Assembly (NCBI GenBank): GCA_003008705.1
Contig: PDUO01000007.1
Span: forward strand, 712,123-776,122
Length of the DNA stretch: 64,000 nt
Reading direction: 5' to 3'
Origin: Pezicula radicicola
Lineage: Eukaryota > Ascomycota > Leotiomycetes > Helotiales > Dermateaceae
The position numbers were made by a program, and so were the translations under genes. Below, in pieces: positions 1 to 11,104 of this stretch. Numbering within the stretch: position 1 is the stretch's first letter; each line of letters starts with the position of its first letter. A model generated the notes under the pieces. It was not told the origin of the DNA, did not search any database, and saw only the letters and a list, made by a program, of their open reading frames with translations.

Positions 1-254
1 CAACAGTTGAAGCAGGAGATACTTTGATTATCATTGCGAAGGAAAAGTTGGGAATCACATTGCCGGCCGTGGAGGCCGCAAACCCGCAAATCACGGATCC
101 TGCCAAGATCAATGTTGGAGATGTTTTGAATGTGCCGCTTTGTAACTCTACTACAAGCAACGCTGGGAAGAATGGGACAACAAAGGCAACGGCTAGGAAC
201 GAGGAGAGCATCAAATTCAGGAGAACTTTGAAGCCTGTGGTATGGACCAGTTGA
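1..254 (+). CDS. LysM-domain protein, C-terminal part (cut by window edge)
   Basis: The open frame is already open at base 3 and ends at TGA 252-254. It encodes one LysM-type carbohydrate-binding module: TVEAGDTL at the start, then IAKEKLG, the typical EAANPQI, and a closing INVGDVLNVPLC. A short Thr/Ser/Asn-rich tail with basic residues follows, without further domain. LysM modules bind chitin or other N-acetylglucosamine polymers; in fungi such proteins are usually secreted and act on the wall or as effectors that hide chitin from hosts. The N-terminus, any signal peptide and any additional LysM copies lie outside the window, so the full architecture is unknown. The fold assignment is firm, the role is inference. 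Confidence 0.8.
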   Translation, partial: TVEAGDTLIIIAKEKLGITLPAVEAANPQITDPAKINVGDVLNVPLCNSTTSNAGKNGTTKATARNEESIKFRRTLKPVVWTS

Positions 255-854
255 TCGGGTTGATATTTGGAGATGTAATTCCTTGCGGGAACAATGGAAC
301 GTAGAAATTAATAATACCCAGGCGCCATACTCCATTGTGGTTTCATGTTTTCTTGTACTACTTAGATATCGAGTAGCACCACACTTTAGTAAGTCCAGAT
401 GCGGACATCGTGTGAAGCTTATTTTATCGGTTGTCACAATATGACTATCACCTCTCAAATGTTTGTTCAATTGTAATTAGGTAATGTGAATTGTATATGA
501 ACCCAACCATCCATCCTTCGAACTTAACATCGCTCTATTATATCTTTTACAGACCACAACTCTACGAAGTGTAGTAAATAATACGCTTCGGACATCGGCG
601 CTCTTTAAAGACCGCCATCTGGTTTCTATCATATATCCAATTAATATCATCACTTGCACGCTTGGCTGCTGACATGCATACACGCTAGGTTTCGACCCCA
701 CCAGGCCCCTTCCTTCTGCCTAAAAAATGGCTGAATCGAGGCTTTTAAGACGTGTATATATACAAGTGGTAGTAAACACTCATCCCGTACAAACTGGAAC
801 AATTTTTCATTACTGCCAACCCCCCCGTCTTTTTACACTAAGTCATCGCCCACC
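255..854. other. intergenic, LysM 3' side and VOC promoter
   Basis: No supported gene. A TATATATA run at about 755-762 lies roughly 95 bp before the next start codon and could serve as a TATA element; a pyrimidine-rich stretch precedes the ATG at 855. Confidence 0.4.
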
Positions 855-1379
855 ATGCCTCTTGACCACTTCATCATATCCGTCCCCAAATCGAAACTCG
901 AGGATATGGTCACATTCCTCACTGCCTCTCTCCAACATATGGGATTCAAGGAGTATACACGTCCCATCCCAACTGTTGTAGGAATGGGTGAAACGAGACC
1001 ATATCTCTGGCTCTCCGGTTACGACGGAGAAGAATCGGATGGACAAAAAGAAGGAAGTCTCTCGGGGAAACAGCATATTGCGTTTACTGCTGAGAGTTAG
1101 TCTAACCAAGATATCCTAGCCTTCAATCTTTCAATCTTTAGTCTCCTTCCGTACTGCGTCTTCCCTGAAGTATATTCAAGTCAGTATTACTAATTTTTCT
1201 GTAATATAGACGATGAACAAGTCAAAGAATTTCACGCTGCAGCTTTGAAGGCTGGTGGAACTTGCAATGGTCTACCAGGCCCGAGGCCACACTACCATCC
1301 AGGCTACTACGGAGCCTTCGTACTTGATCCGGTATGTGGCATCAACTTCGAGGTCGTTAGCCATAATACAGCAAACTAG
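855..1379 (+). CDS. VOC / glyoxalase-fold small protein
   Basis: Two exons, 855-1095 and 1210-1379, give a 136-residue protein; the intron 1096-1209 has GT-AG ends and the joined frame closes exactly. The protein begins MPLDHFIISVP, a typical first beta strand of the vicinal-oxygen-chelate fold. The second exon carries HPGYYGAFVLDPVCGINFEVV, the familiar YYGAFVxDPxGxNxE ending where Glu is a metal ligand in the family. The first-strand His (residue 5) is also a usual ligand. Length matches single-module fungal VOC proteins. A GTATGT inside exon 2 at 1332 looks like a donor but reading through it is needed for the metal-ligand motif. Substrate is unknown; family members include glyoxalases, dioxygenases and drug-binding proteins. 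Confidence 0.8.
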
Positions 1380-2080
1380 GCGGTCTGGGAATTAGTTATC
1401 AATGTGCAGGTCTCGGAGATATCACAGGATTTGGCGAAATTGTATGGCATTTGAGTAAAGACGATCAAAGTCTTCAAGCCTATACGTAGAGCAAATTAGG
1501 AGAATGGATGAATACAGGCTGTTAGTATTCTAGTAATTTAGCTCTATTATCATGTTATGGGTTTATCCAAAGCTTACAGATTTCCTGGTTGAAAGGAATA
1601 CATTTGAATAGTGTGAATGCGATGGATAAGGTATACAAAAGCACCAAGACGCTTTTATTACTTAGTGCTGTGAGACTTCACCTTTCCGGGTTCCTGTTGC
1701 TTGAACCTTTCCCTTTGAAATGAGACACTATGTATCAAAACTTTGGAGTTTTGAAATCCAATGGACTTTTGATAGGCAGCATAAAGGTAAGGTAAGTTCT
1801 GCTGAATTGTCTTCTCTGGCCAGCACGCTCTGGTATCGGTAAGCGAACCTCTTTTACAAGCGAGCAACCCTTACCATAGAAAGCTCTCATGGCCAATGTC
1901 TAGTCACTAGTGTGTTGAAATTTCTATTAACTTTTGTTCTTGTATCTACTATATGAAAGTTAGTCGCTATGAAAGGATCAAGTTTAATTCGTTGACACCT
2001 GTGGGTTGTATCTTCGTATCCTTGGCTAATGTAGGTATACTGTAAGAATTATTTTACAGAGATCATTTTGAATAATTATT
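1380..2080. other. intergenic, AT-rich
   Basis: Nothing coding supported. The sequence becomes AT-rich toward 2080, where a dispersed repeat begins. Confidence 0.4.
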
Positions 2081-2167
2081 TATTTAGACATGAAAGATGG
2101 ATTTGGGTAACTCACTTAATTTAAGTAACTAGCTTGGTTTTGGCAACTCACTTCTCCTAATTAAAAT
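2081..2167 (+). repeat. 87-bp dispersed repeat, copy A
   Basis: Aligns without gaps to 63061-63147; 67 of 87 positions are identical by hand count and most differences are transitions. It starts TATTTAGACA and ends TTAAAAT in both copies. A shorter look-alike (GATTTGTGTAACTCACTT) is present near 51055-51073. Likely the remains of an old mobile element end. Confidence 0.6.
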
Positions 2168-2390
2168 GATCCCTTGTAAAGTACTTTGTACGGTAGAAGA
2201 GTTAATCCGGTTTCTAGAAGACTACGCTCCGAATTGTTATCTCATGATTGTTGGAAATCTCCTAGGTGTATTATTACATGGCGTATTTGATAATGAGAAG
2301 AACATAAATTTCCGGGGTACGTTTATCAATAGAACCCAGCTCTGTAGTACAAGAGCTCACGTGCTCGCACACCTAATTTACTATTTACTA

Positions 2391-2705
2391 CGGAGGTTCC
2401 AGCCAAAAGTCATGCGAGTATAGGCTACGAAGCCTATAGCCCAAGCCTTATAGCGGCCTATTGCCCTATAAATACAGCTTAAGTAGCCTGTAGGGCTCAT
2501 TCGTTTAGTGATTAAGCACTATAGTTGCCCTGGCAGCCTTGCAGTAGGGTTTCACTTAATGTGCAATAGTGTCCTGTCTTTAGCGTCTAAGCGCCGAAAA
2601 GCCCCTATAAGGAGTAGGGCTATTAGCCTATAAGAGAACGCTATAACTACAGGCAGCTACAGACTTTATAGCCTATATTTGCACGACTTTTGGCCGGAAC
2701 CTCCG
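2391..2705. mobile_element. MITE-like element with terminal inverted repeats and TA target duplication
   Basis: The ends are inverted copies: CGGAGGTTCC...GCCAAAAGTC on the left (from 2391) and the complement GACTTTTGGC...GGAACCTCCG on the right (to 2705). The repeat spans about 26 bp with two mismatches, both A/G transitions. The element is flanked on both sides by TA (2389-2390 and 2706-2707), the target duplication expected of Tc1/mariner or pogo-type transposition. The 315-bp interior is non-coding and contains many short TAGCCTA/GGCTA motifs. No transposase is present, so it would depend on an element elsewhere. Confidence 0.75.
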
Positions 2706-2707
2706 TA

Positions 2708-3674
2708 ACCCATATGATCTAAAAGATTTAATCTCGCGACGAAATTAGCCGGTGATCAAAACTACGGCAGCCAACGTACGAGTACCAGAATTGCGCGGTA
2801 CTCGACGACATCCAAATTTTCTCCCGACATTCCATTTTCATGCGACACCACCAACAAAAAAAAAAAATCCTTCCCTTAGACAATTCTTGCTCCTATTTGT
2901 CGCCTCCGCTCCTATCACGCAGCACCTCAGCTCATTTCTGCAGCGAGTCAGAACTTCAGTCACGCTCAGTCATGCGGCTCTATCGGCTGCAGAATTACTC
3001 AATCATTCGCCGGTAACGGCTGCAGTTTAACCCCGACAAGTGACGAAAACAATGGCATCGTTTAACGGGTCGGGCAATAATAACGTTCACCTTTACCCTG
3101 ACGTGTAGCAGCGATGCCTGACTCAGAGGCCGAAGGTCAGACGGCACTCGAGTGTCGTTGACACGGACCACACTGTAGACCCTTAGAAAGGGGTTCATTC
3201 GGTTGGCTGACTTTCGACAACCCCAAGTTTACACTTTCTGCGAACATCCCACAAAACTACCAAACCGGATGGTCGGAGCAAAAGATAAGGGAACATTGAT
3301 CAATTATTGCACCAACCATCTACAAGTGCTTGTTTGTCACGCAGTGCCCCAGATTCTACACTGTAACGCCATCTCAAAGTTTCCAATGGATCTTCATCTC
3401 AGCTCGCTAAAACATAATAATAAATGCTTAGCGAGCCACGAGCTCCACACTCCTACAGTGAAAACCGTCGGTCTGCATACGCCATTACGTCTTACGACCC
3501 CCTCTGACCAGGTATTCCCTATCAATGATTACAAGAATTACATGAAGGAATTACAATTCGAGCCGTTTGCACCTCTATTTATTTTCGAGTTCGCCCTCTT
3601 GGTCTCGTTTTTCTTGTCTGGAATCTTGACAGTCAAGCCCAATTGAGCGAGTCGCCAGCCCCAACAGATCCAAT
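2708..3674. other. intergenic / transporter upstream region
   Basis: No convincing gene. A 147-codon open stretch (3203-3646) has no ATG start and no recognisable domain. A run of A at about 2856 and a CT-rich segment precede it. This probably holds the promoter and leader of the transporter at 3675. Confidence 0.4.
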
Positions 3675-5262
3675 ATGAGTGCAGAACCAAATAAAACAGC
3701 TGAGATGGAGCAGGTGACGAGTACTTCGCAAAAGGTATCGTCTAAACCTGATGATATTTCATCTTCTGCTATTGGAGGTCAACATGCTGTGGACGAGGAA
3801 TCCGTCCCGGACATGAAGGAAGCTGAAGTCCTAGACGCTTATGGTAACGAAGAAGGCGCTGAGGTTCAATGTGAGCTTTTAATCCTAGCGCTTATGGACT
3901 GTTAACTAATTATGCCCAGACAAAACAATGACCTGGTGGCAAGGTGCACTTGTTATGATTGCCGAGAACATCTCCTTAGGCATTCTCTCTCTTCCTGCTG
4001 TCCTGGCTAAGGTTGGGCTGGTCGGTGGTTTGATCACAATTGTTGGCCTCGGTATTTTCACAACTTACTCTGGATATGTCTTGTGGCAGTTCCGGATGCG
4101 TTACCCCCAGGTAATTCCTCCCGAACAATAAATATTAAGCGTTTAACTGATATATTACAGATTACGAATTATGGAGATGTAGGCGGTGTCCTACTTGGAC
4201 CTATTGGAAAAGAACTTTTCGGAGCTGCATACGTCATCTACTGTGTCTTCTGTATGGCATCACATCTCTTGACCTTCACAATTGCCATGAACGTCCTCAC
4301 AAATCACGTCGCATGCACCATCGTTTGGGGAGTTGTCGGACTAGTGATCTTCAGCATTCTGTCCTTGAACCGAACGCTCAAGAATGTTTCGTTCCTATCC
4401 ATCATCTGTAAGTAACTAACAACACCATATGATTTCACAGTAACTAATTAGTGCCCATTATTTAGCATTCACGAGTATTCTATCAGCAGTTATGATCACC
4501 ATGATAGCTCTAGCAGTCTCTCCACAAGCAGCAGCAGATGCTATGCAAGCAACATATTCGCCATCTTTCCCCTCGGCCTTCAACAGCGTCTCCAATGTCG
4601 TCTTCGCTTACGGTGGACATGTCGCTTGGATCAGTTTCATCAGCGAGCTTCGCGATCCAAAGGAGTTTCCCAAATCGCTCATCCTGCTCCAATCTGTAGA
4701 TATTAGTCTCTACTTCGTAGCCGCCTTAGTTATTTACCGCTATGCCGGTGAAGATGTCGCCAGTCCCGCTCTGAGCAGTAACACCCCGGTTATCCGAAAG
4801 GTTGCTTGGGGTATTGCTCTACCTACTATCGTCATTGCCGGTGTTATCTTTGCACACGTTACCGCCAAATACGTATACCTTCGCTTATTCTCCGGGACTA
4901 AATACTTACATAGTCGCGGTTGGGTCGCTACTGGTACTTGGATTGCACTTGCTTTCGGAACATGGACCATTGCTTGGATCATTGCAGAAAGTATCCCCGT
5001 CTTCAGCGACCTGCTCGGGTTCATCTCAGCATTGTTCGCCTCATGGTTCTCATATGGTCTCCCAGGTATCTGTTGGTTCTACCTAAACTGGGGAACTTGC
5101 ACACGAGGTGCGAAGAAGATTTGGTTGTCAACTGTTAACTTGATGTTGGTTCTTCTTGGAACCATCATTTGTTTTGTGGGGTTGTATGCTTCAGGTTATC
5201 AAATGCATCTTGATGCTTCTACGAGCTCAGGAGCTTGGTCGTGTGCGGATAACCAGAAATAA
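3675..5262 (+). CDS. amino acid transporter, Mtr-like (Aa_trans family)
   Basis: Four exons (3675-3870, 3920-4110, 4161-4407, 4466-5262) join to a 476-residue protein; all three introns are 49-58 nt with GT-AG ends and the total is in frame. The first ~65 residues are hydrophilic and acidic (cytosolic). The membrane part opens with TMTWWQGALVMIAENISLG, the conserved entry of fungal neutral/aromatic amino acid permeases related to Neurospora Mtr, followed by about ten or eleven hydrophobic segments up to the last one near LMLVLLGTIICFVGLYASG. Expected role: proton-coupled uptake of neutral amino acids at the plasma membrane. Length agrees with the family (about 450-490). Specific substrate cannot be read from the sequence. 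Confidence 0.9.
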
Positions 5263-5413
5263 GTGGGTTAATGATATTAGATCATGCTGTAATAAGGACT
5301 TGGGTCTTGATCATGTAGAAATGAATTGATAATGTATATACGAGTATGTGTACAGTTCCTGTTCAACTTGAATATCGATATAAAAGTCGCCCATAACAAA
5401 TTAATCAACTACC

Positions 5414-7254
5414 TCACTCTTGCTCACGCAAAGTAAGTTTTACTTCGAAATCTTTATTATACGCTACACCACCTGCAACAACATACTTCCCCTCCTCAAC
5501 CTCCAAGTCAAACCGGCGGATAATTTGCAATGCCAAGCAAGATTTAGTCAGTCACACTGTTTTAAGGCTTACAAACAAAAACCAATCAAACCTTAAACTC
5601 ACCTCCGGCAAAGGTTTATAAAGTTCCATAATGGCAATATCCTTTCCCAAACAAACCTTCGGCCCCATCCAAAATACAAAACAAGCCGCCATAGCACTAT
5701 TCTCTAACCACCTCATAGGTCTAAAAGCCTTAGGATCAGGCCCATAAAGTTCAGGATCCTATTGTATAATATAAGCATTAATAGTAATCTCCGTACTACT
5801 CGGAATTAAAACCTATTAATCCTCTTTCCCTCCTTTGGTACAACCCTCCTAAAAAGATTCGTAGCAGGTGGTTGAAAGCAGATAGATTCTTTAATATAAG
5901 CTATAAAATAAGGAAGATAAGAACGAACTTCTCTGGATTTTATAGGTGTTGATAGTGTTTGTGAGAGGACTGCTTTTTAGAGTTCTTGTTCTGCGGTGGT
6001 TTTGAAGGAGGGGTAAGTTCCTAGGAAGCGGAGCACTGATACGAGGGCTGTTCCTGTTGTGTCGGCTCCGGCTTGGGAGCGTTTTTGAATGGGACTTTGT
6101 GGTTCTCCTTCGATACAGGAATCAAGACAACTAAAACAATACACATTAACCTCTACTTTTCCTCTTGCTTCAAATTAAACATAAATCCATATAAAAAAGA
6201 AAGATAACTTACTATTGCAAAAAGTCCGGTTTATCAACTTCAATACCTTGCGACATCAAAAATCCCATCCTACTATCATCCGATGTAGTAGGAATTAGCC
6301 GTATATTAAGACCGGGAATAGTCATAATATGACTACGAAAGAATCGAAAACAGCCTATGAAACCGAAGAAATCAAGACCTTTTCGCCAGCTTGTGAGCAT
6401 TCCTCGCTCGTCGCGGCTGTTTTTTTTTTTTTACGAATCCGCAGGGTGTGGTGAAGGAGAGCATAGTCATTATGTCGGCTGCGAATTCTCTGTTTTTTCA
6501 CTTAGTTAGATTGGATTTATTTTAAAGAATATTGGAGGTAGGTACTTACGCTACTTTGTCTGAAATGATTACAGTTTCTTTGGTTTTGGCTCGTTCCGCC
6601 ATTTTTTGAATGAAGAGTTGGACTTGGTCGTCTATTCTGGACTACCATTCATTTTTCAAAGACCCGATCGACCACTATCTCATATCATCAATTAAACAAT
6701 TGATCAAAACAATCTAATTATATATAGCCTCCACAAAATCGGGCTTACCTGGGGTCCTCCAAGTGCCTTCCTCAAAGCTCGATGTTCATCCCCATCAAGA
6801 GTAGTAAACAAATGAGGAGGCCCAAGAACACCGGATCCATACAGCCCAGGTTTCTGGTTAAATTTGGGATCCCAGTAGATCTCTTTCAACGCAGAAGCTT
6901 TTGGAAAAAGCAACCTTGTTGGCGAGATGCAAATTGGTGAATTAGCTATTTTAACAAAAGATAAATTTGACTAGAGACCGTTTACAGGAAAGCATTGTCT
7001 AACTATATAGGAGGGTTTGAAGTAAAAAACTTACTTCCATATTTCTTGACAACACTTTGAAGCCATTGTGGTTCTATTCGAAGGACCGATATTACAGCTC
7101 CTGCTAATGAGAAAGATGATGAATACCGGGGTCCTGGAAACTTGGCAAGTGGATGAAAGTATAGGTTGTAGAAAGCTCGAACCAATAAGGCCGAAAATAC
7201 TGGCACTGAAATAGAGACAAGTACTGCCGAGAACTTATCTTGTGACGAGGTCAT
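5414..7254 (-). pseudogene. cytochrome P450 pseudogene
   Basis: Read on the minus strand, fragments in family order are visible. They are an N-terminal membrane anchor with FHPLAKFPGPRYSS (from ATG at 7252-7254), DGDEHRALRKALGGPQ (about 6770), the I-helix oxygen-binding AGADTT (about 6070), PPATNLFRRVVP (about 5850), and the haem loop MGPKVCLGK (about 5660) with the cysteine thiolate kept. The end is EVKLTLREQE before TGA at 5414-5416. Coding is broken: a TAA at 5977-5979 follows AEQEL in a position normally continuous, a one-base frame change lies near 5820, and a TAG at 5759-5761 sits between YIIQ and DPELYG. The haem loop has Lys where Arg is usual and the FG of FGxG is replaced by FW. Original substrate unknown. 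The stops could partly reflect unrecognised introns, but three separate breaks make loss of function likely. Confidence 0.75.
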
Positions 7255-8079
7255 ATTGGTTGGCTGTATCAACGGACTTGCAAATGAAGAAAAGCTCTTT
7301 CTGGGGAAAATATCCACACGGATGTTTACTTATCATATGTAAGGCAGAGAATTAGGGGCATTCGATGTAGGGACCATGTTCCCCATGTTGCTCTACACTC
7401 TGCGTACCCAGTAAAGTAATCGGGGTTTTACCCGACTCCAGAGTCTGGATCGATGTTCCCGCCAATTACATCTGTCAAGCATTTCCAACCAATAACAAAA
7501 CGTATATCACCGGAAACAAGCGACCAGCGAATAGTAATGGCTGCTGGGTGTTCATGGGGAAATAGGGCTATTTTAGGCATCCTTCTCGACTTCAGTAAGG
7601 ATGGTCAGCAACGTGGTGCGAATCGACGATTCCTGTTGTATTGAGGCACAGCTGCGGAATTACGTACTGTAGATAAGTTTCTGTTTGGTTAACAAATTTT
7701 TATCCATCTTTCCGCCGTTGCAGATGCTGGTCGTTCTGATAATGTGATTGGCTCTATCGTATGGTATATTGTACGTAGTATGATCAAATTTAGAAACCCA
7801 TACGCTTCGACTTTTTTGATATAAGAATGGATCTAGTAATAGTAGCAGTAAGAGTATAAGAGTAGCTCGAGAGGGGTAGATAGCAAAAAGACTTTACAGA
7901 CGCTAGCAAATTATTGTGAGTTTACTGTTCCCATAGGTCTGTTGATTTTTTCACGGCCAACCTGTCTTACAGCACTTTACCGACGAGTTCTTGATTCTCA
8001 ATTGATGAAGCCGGTCCCGAATTCATGAATTCGAGTAAATCGCAGTGTTTCCTGTAACATGTGATTATTTGATTATCAA
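7255..8079. other. intergenic
   Basis: Region between the P450 remnant and the 3' end of the next minus-strand gene. No supported gene; composition is moderately AT-rich. Confidence 0.4.
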
Positions 8080-9539
8080 TTAGCAAATCAAAGTACCACC
8101 ACGATTATAAAACCATTCCCTGATAGAATCCAATCCTCTACCAAGAACCAAAAACATCCTTCCAAAGTCCTCGACATCATCCAATTGCGCCTCACTCAAC
8201 ACCTCCTCGAAATCAATATTACGCACAACGAAATGCCTCTTCTCATTCCACGCAATCTTGAAATCAAATTCTGATGCTGCTTTCCACAGATGAGAACTGA
8301 ATGTCCAGGGACGTATTCCTGGGAAGGCGTCTTTATGACAGTTTCCGTTTTTCAACGTGTTGTAGAAGGAGAGAAAAAAGAAGCTGAAGAGGAATGTGCG
8401 TCGGCAGGATTCTTGGAATATCCAGAGGGTATGGGGAATTGGTGGTGAGGATAGGGAAGTTACATAACTGGTGGCTGGGAAGGGCCCTTGAGTTAGTGTT
8501 GGGATGTTTGACATGTTATGTTCATCAAGCAGTCCAAGAAGCGAGTATGTTTGTAACTCCAACTCATCCATACAGGCTTCGCCTTGGGCGCGCAGACGAA
8601 TCTGAATTGTGTTAGTAACTGAACTAGAGACGTACAAAACTTAAAGGGCGAGGTAGGAACATGTTCCTGTTGGGAACTTTACATCACCATCATAAAGTCT
8701 AATGATTTGGTAGAGGACCAGAGACTGAACACGTGCCAGTATTTCAGTTGGGTTCATAATCTGAGGAGGAGCAAGAAGCTCTTTGGCACGGCTCTCGATA
8801 GCTCGAAAAATCATCTGTTTATTGGTGTCATTCTTAGCCATGTACAGAGCACAAGCTGCATGTGCATCTGAGCACAGCAGAGATTTCACATTAGCAGAGT
8901 CCTTTCACATGTGCATAAATGCATAGCTAAAAACTCACCATGCATGGATTTTGGCATATGATCTTTGTAAAGTAAAGGATGAGACCACGGTGTCGAATTC
9001 TCAAGCACCATTTGAGAAGGAGCTGTTTTCAACATGTCGATAGCATAGTTGAGTTGCGATGCAGCTCTGTTGAAAAGATCGGACCTTATTGGGTCACTGG
9101 CAGCAGACTGAAGCCACTCGGGGGTTGTAATTTGAGAACTCAAGTTCAGGTCAATAGACTCATTCACGAACAAAAAGCCGAGATCAATCTCGTCCATCCG
9201 TGGAACTTCATCATCGTTTAGAAACGGCGGAGGAGACACGATGCCACTTGGAGTCGCCTCATTCATCGTTGAACCGTTGATTGGTGTATTCGTCTCGCTG
9301 CTGGTGCTCTGAGCCGGCCGCGGAGCTGCATAATGGCAGGCCAGCTTCAGTTTGGCACATCGTGAACAAGGGGGAGGATGCTGATCGCAACGCCGCTTTG
9401 ACTTGAAGCACTCGCCACACGCTTTACGACGTGATGGACGTCGAAGGGATATGTTTTGTGAACTCTGCATCATGAATTTTGTCTTGATTTCTTGAGCTTG
9501 AAGCTTGAGTGTGTCAGCATTGGTATTGCAGTGCCACAT
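8080..9539 (-). CDS. Zn2Cys6 transcription factor
   Basis: Three exons on the minus strand (9539-8939, 8867-8683, 8601-8080) give 435 residues if the first ATG is used; a second start MMQSS about 22 codons later is equally possible. The DNA-binding cluster lies near residues 40-69: CGEC, then CDQHPPPC, CSRC and a final C of KLKLAC, spacing C-x2-C-x6-C-x6-C-x2-C-x6-C, with the basic FKSKRR between. The rest resembles the C-terminal part of aflatoxin-regulator-like or fungal C6 factors: a helical stretch with QSLVLYQIIRLYDGD and a long tail. The protein is nuclear and binds CGG-containing sites by family knowledge. It is transcribed away from the NmrA-like gene at 10175, with about 635 bp between start codons, so it may control that neighbour. 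Confidence 0.85.
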
Positions 9540-10174
9540 TCTGCGGCCCCACTTTGGTAAAACCGCCGCTTGCCATTGGACGGTGCGGCGTTCGTAAGAC
9601 GCTAGGCCTCGGTCGAGACTCCTTTCCCGTAGCGAGCTATGTAGCCTTCCTACAAAATATACAAATAGGCTAGTTTCTTTTCTTCACTTCAAATTTCGTA
9701 TTATTGCCAAGGGAAGTTCGATTATTTTCGTTAGATTATTTTGTGAAGAACAAGATAGTGCCCTCTATACGGAGTGCCTACAGATATATCACCATATCTC
9801 GATATCTCGGTGTCTCGCTTAATCCCCCCTCCCCCTCTCCCTCTCCAACCTATTCTTCCACTTTCATCTTAAAGTTCAGCAGGACGAAGACAAAACCATG
9901 GTAAATTCGTTAAGAGGGAATTAAATTCGAATCCATCCTCTAGTTTATACCATTCGCAGAAGAACATGGCGCTGCTAGAAAATTGTGGAAGTCCGCACTT
10001 GCAGAACTACAAAGCCCGCAGAGTGCGGACTTCTTGGAACCAGTGTTCAACATATAAACAAGCTCTGAGCACCAAGTCATTTTCACTCATAAGAAAACTG
10101 ACTTTCATTCAATTTCAACTCAGACCAAGCAATTCAGAAACGATATCTTTTCCAAGCATCCGCAAACATCACTC
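9540..10174. promoter_or_regulatory. shared divergent promoter
   Basis: Intergenic space between the Zn2Cys6 gene and the NmrA-like gene. It contains several CGG/CCG triplets near 9541-9590, a 12-bp inverted repeat (9988-10033) and a TATAAA at about 10053-10058, roughly 117 bp before the NmrA start. A CT-rich run at 9825-9845 precedes these. Confidence 0.5.
9988..10033. promoter_or_regulatory. 12-bp inverted repeat containing CCG/CGG
   Basis: GAAGTCCGCACT at 9988-9999 and its exact complement AGTGCGGACTTC at 10022-10033, separated by 22 nt. The arms place a CCG and a CGG triplet symmetrically, the kind of half-sites used by Zn2Cys6 dimers. It lies just upstream of a TATAAA. Binding is inference. 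Confidence 0.45.
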
Positions 10175-11104
10175 ATGTCTTCACAAACCATCCTCGTCAT
10201 CGGAGCATCAGGAGCCCAAGGTGGAGCAGTCGCCAGAGCACTACTACGCAACAACTGGACAGTCCACGCCCTAGCCCGAGACACTACCTCCTCGGCATCC
10301 CAAGCTCTCTCATCTCAAGGAGCAATTCTCTTCCAAGGAGATTGGGACAACATTCCAGCCCTGCAAAACGCAGCAAAAAACTGCACCGGTCTCTTCCTCA
10401 ACTCCTATCCAAGCTTCGAAGATGCCAATGCCGAAGCCAGACAAGCTCATAACATTCTCACAGCTGCCAAGAACTCCGGAGTCAAACATGTAGTCTACTC
10501 AAGTGCAATAGGAGTAGATCGACACAAGACTCTAGTAAATCCAGAACCAAATACCTTTCTAGCCCAATATTTCAATAGTAAACTCGCCATTGAAACGGAT
10601 GTTCAGAATGGAGGTTGGGAATCTTGGACGATTCTTCGAGGCGCTATTTTCATGTCGAATTTCTTGTTGCCTGGGGCTGCTTTTATGTATCCCGAGTTGG
10701 CAACTGAGGGGAAATTTGTGACGGCTTATAAATCTGAGTCTAAGTTATTGCTGTTCAATCCTGAGGATATTGGGAGTTTTGCCTTTGCGGCTTTTTCTGA
10801 TCCGGGGAGATTTGGTGGGAAGGGTATTACTCTTGCTGTCGAGGGGTTCAGTGTGCAAGAGATGGCAACATTGATGGGGAAAGTGTCGGGTAAAAAGGTC
10901 GAGGTTAGGTTTCGGACTGATGAGGAAGTTGAAGCGTTGAAGGGGACAAATCCCTTCGTTGCAAGTCAGGTTGCATTGAGAAAGGTACACACGTGGTTAG
11001 ATCTTGAGGAAGTTAGGGCTTGGGGCGTTCCTATGGGTACTTTTGAGCAATTCTTGGAGAAAGAGAAGGCACGTCTTCTGAGCAGTATCGGACCGCAAGC
11101 TTGA
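10175..11104 (+). CDS. NmrA-like NAD(P)-binding protein
   Basis: A single 309-residue exon. The N-terminus TILVIGASGAQGGAVARALL contains the GxxGxxG dinucleotide loop of an atypical short-chain dehydrogenase (NmrA/HSCARG group). The central HVVYSSAIGVD fits the beta-strand and Ser seen in this fold. The family includes the nitrogen regulator NmrA, which senses NAD(P) redox state, and various catalytic isoflavone-reductase-like proteins; the classical YxxxK catalytic pair is not evident, so a sensing role or a specialised reductase are both possible. Length is usual for the family (about 300-350). It is divergent from the Zn2Cys6 gene, a frequent arrangement for locally controlled stress or catabolic genes. 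Confidence 0.88.
   Translation: MSSQTILVIGASGAQGGAVARALLRNNWTVHALARDTTSSASQALSSQGAILFQGDWDNIPALQNAAKNCTGLFLNSYPSFEDANAEARQAHNILTAAKNSGVKHVVYSSAIGVDRHKTLVNPEPNTFLAQYFNSKLAIETDVQNGGWESWTILRGAIFMSNFLLPGAAFMYPELATEGKFVTAYKSESKLLLFNPEDIGSFAFAAFSDPGRFGGKGITLAVEGFSVQEMATLMGKVSGKKVEVRFRTDEEVEALKGTNPFVASQVALRKVHTWLDLEEVRAWGVPMGTFEQFLEKEKARLLSSIGPQA

Noticed and set aside
3203..3646. 147-codon open frame upstream of the amino acid transporter
   Set aside because: It begins with TTG, has no ATG near its start, no family signal, and lies where the transporter promoter and leader should be.
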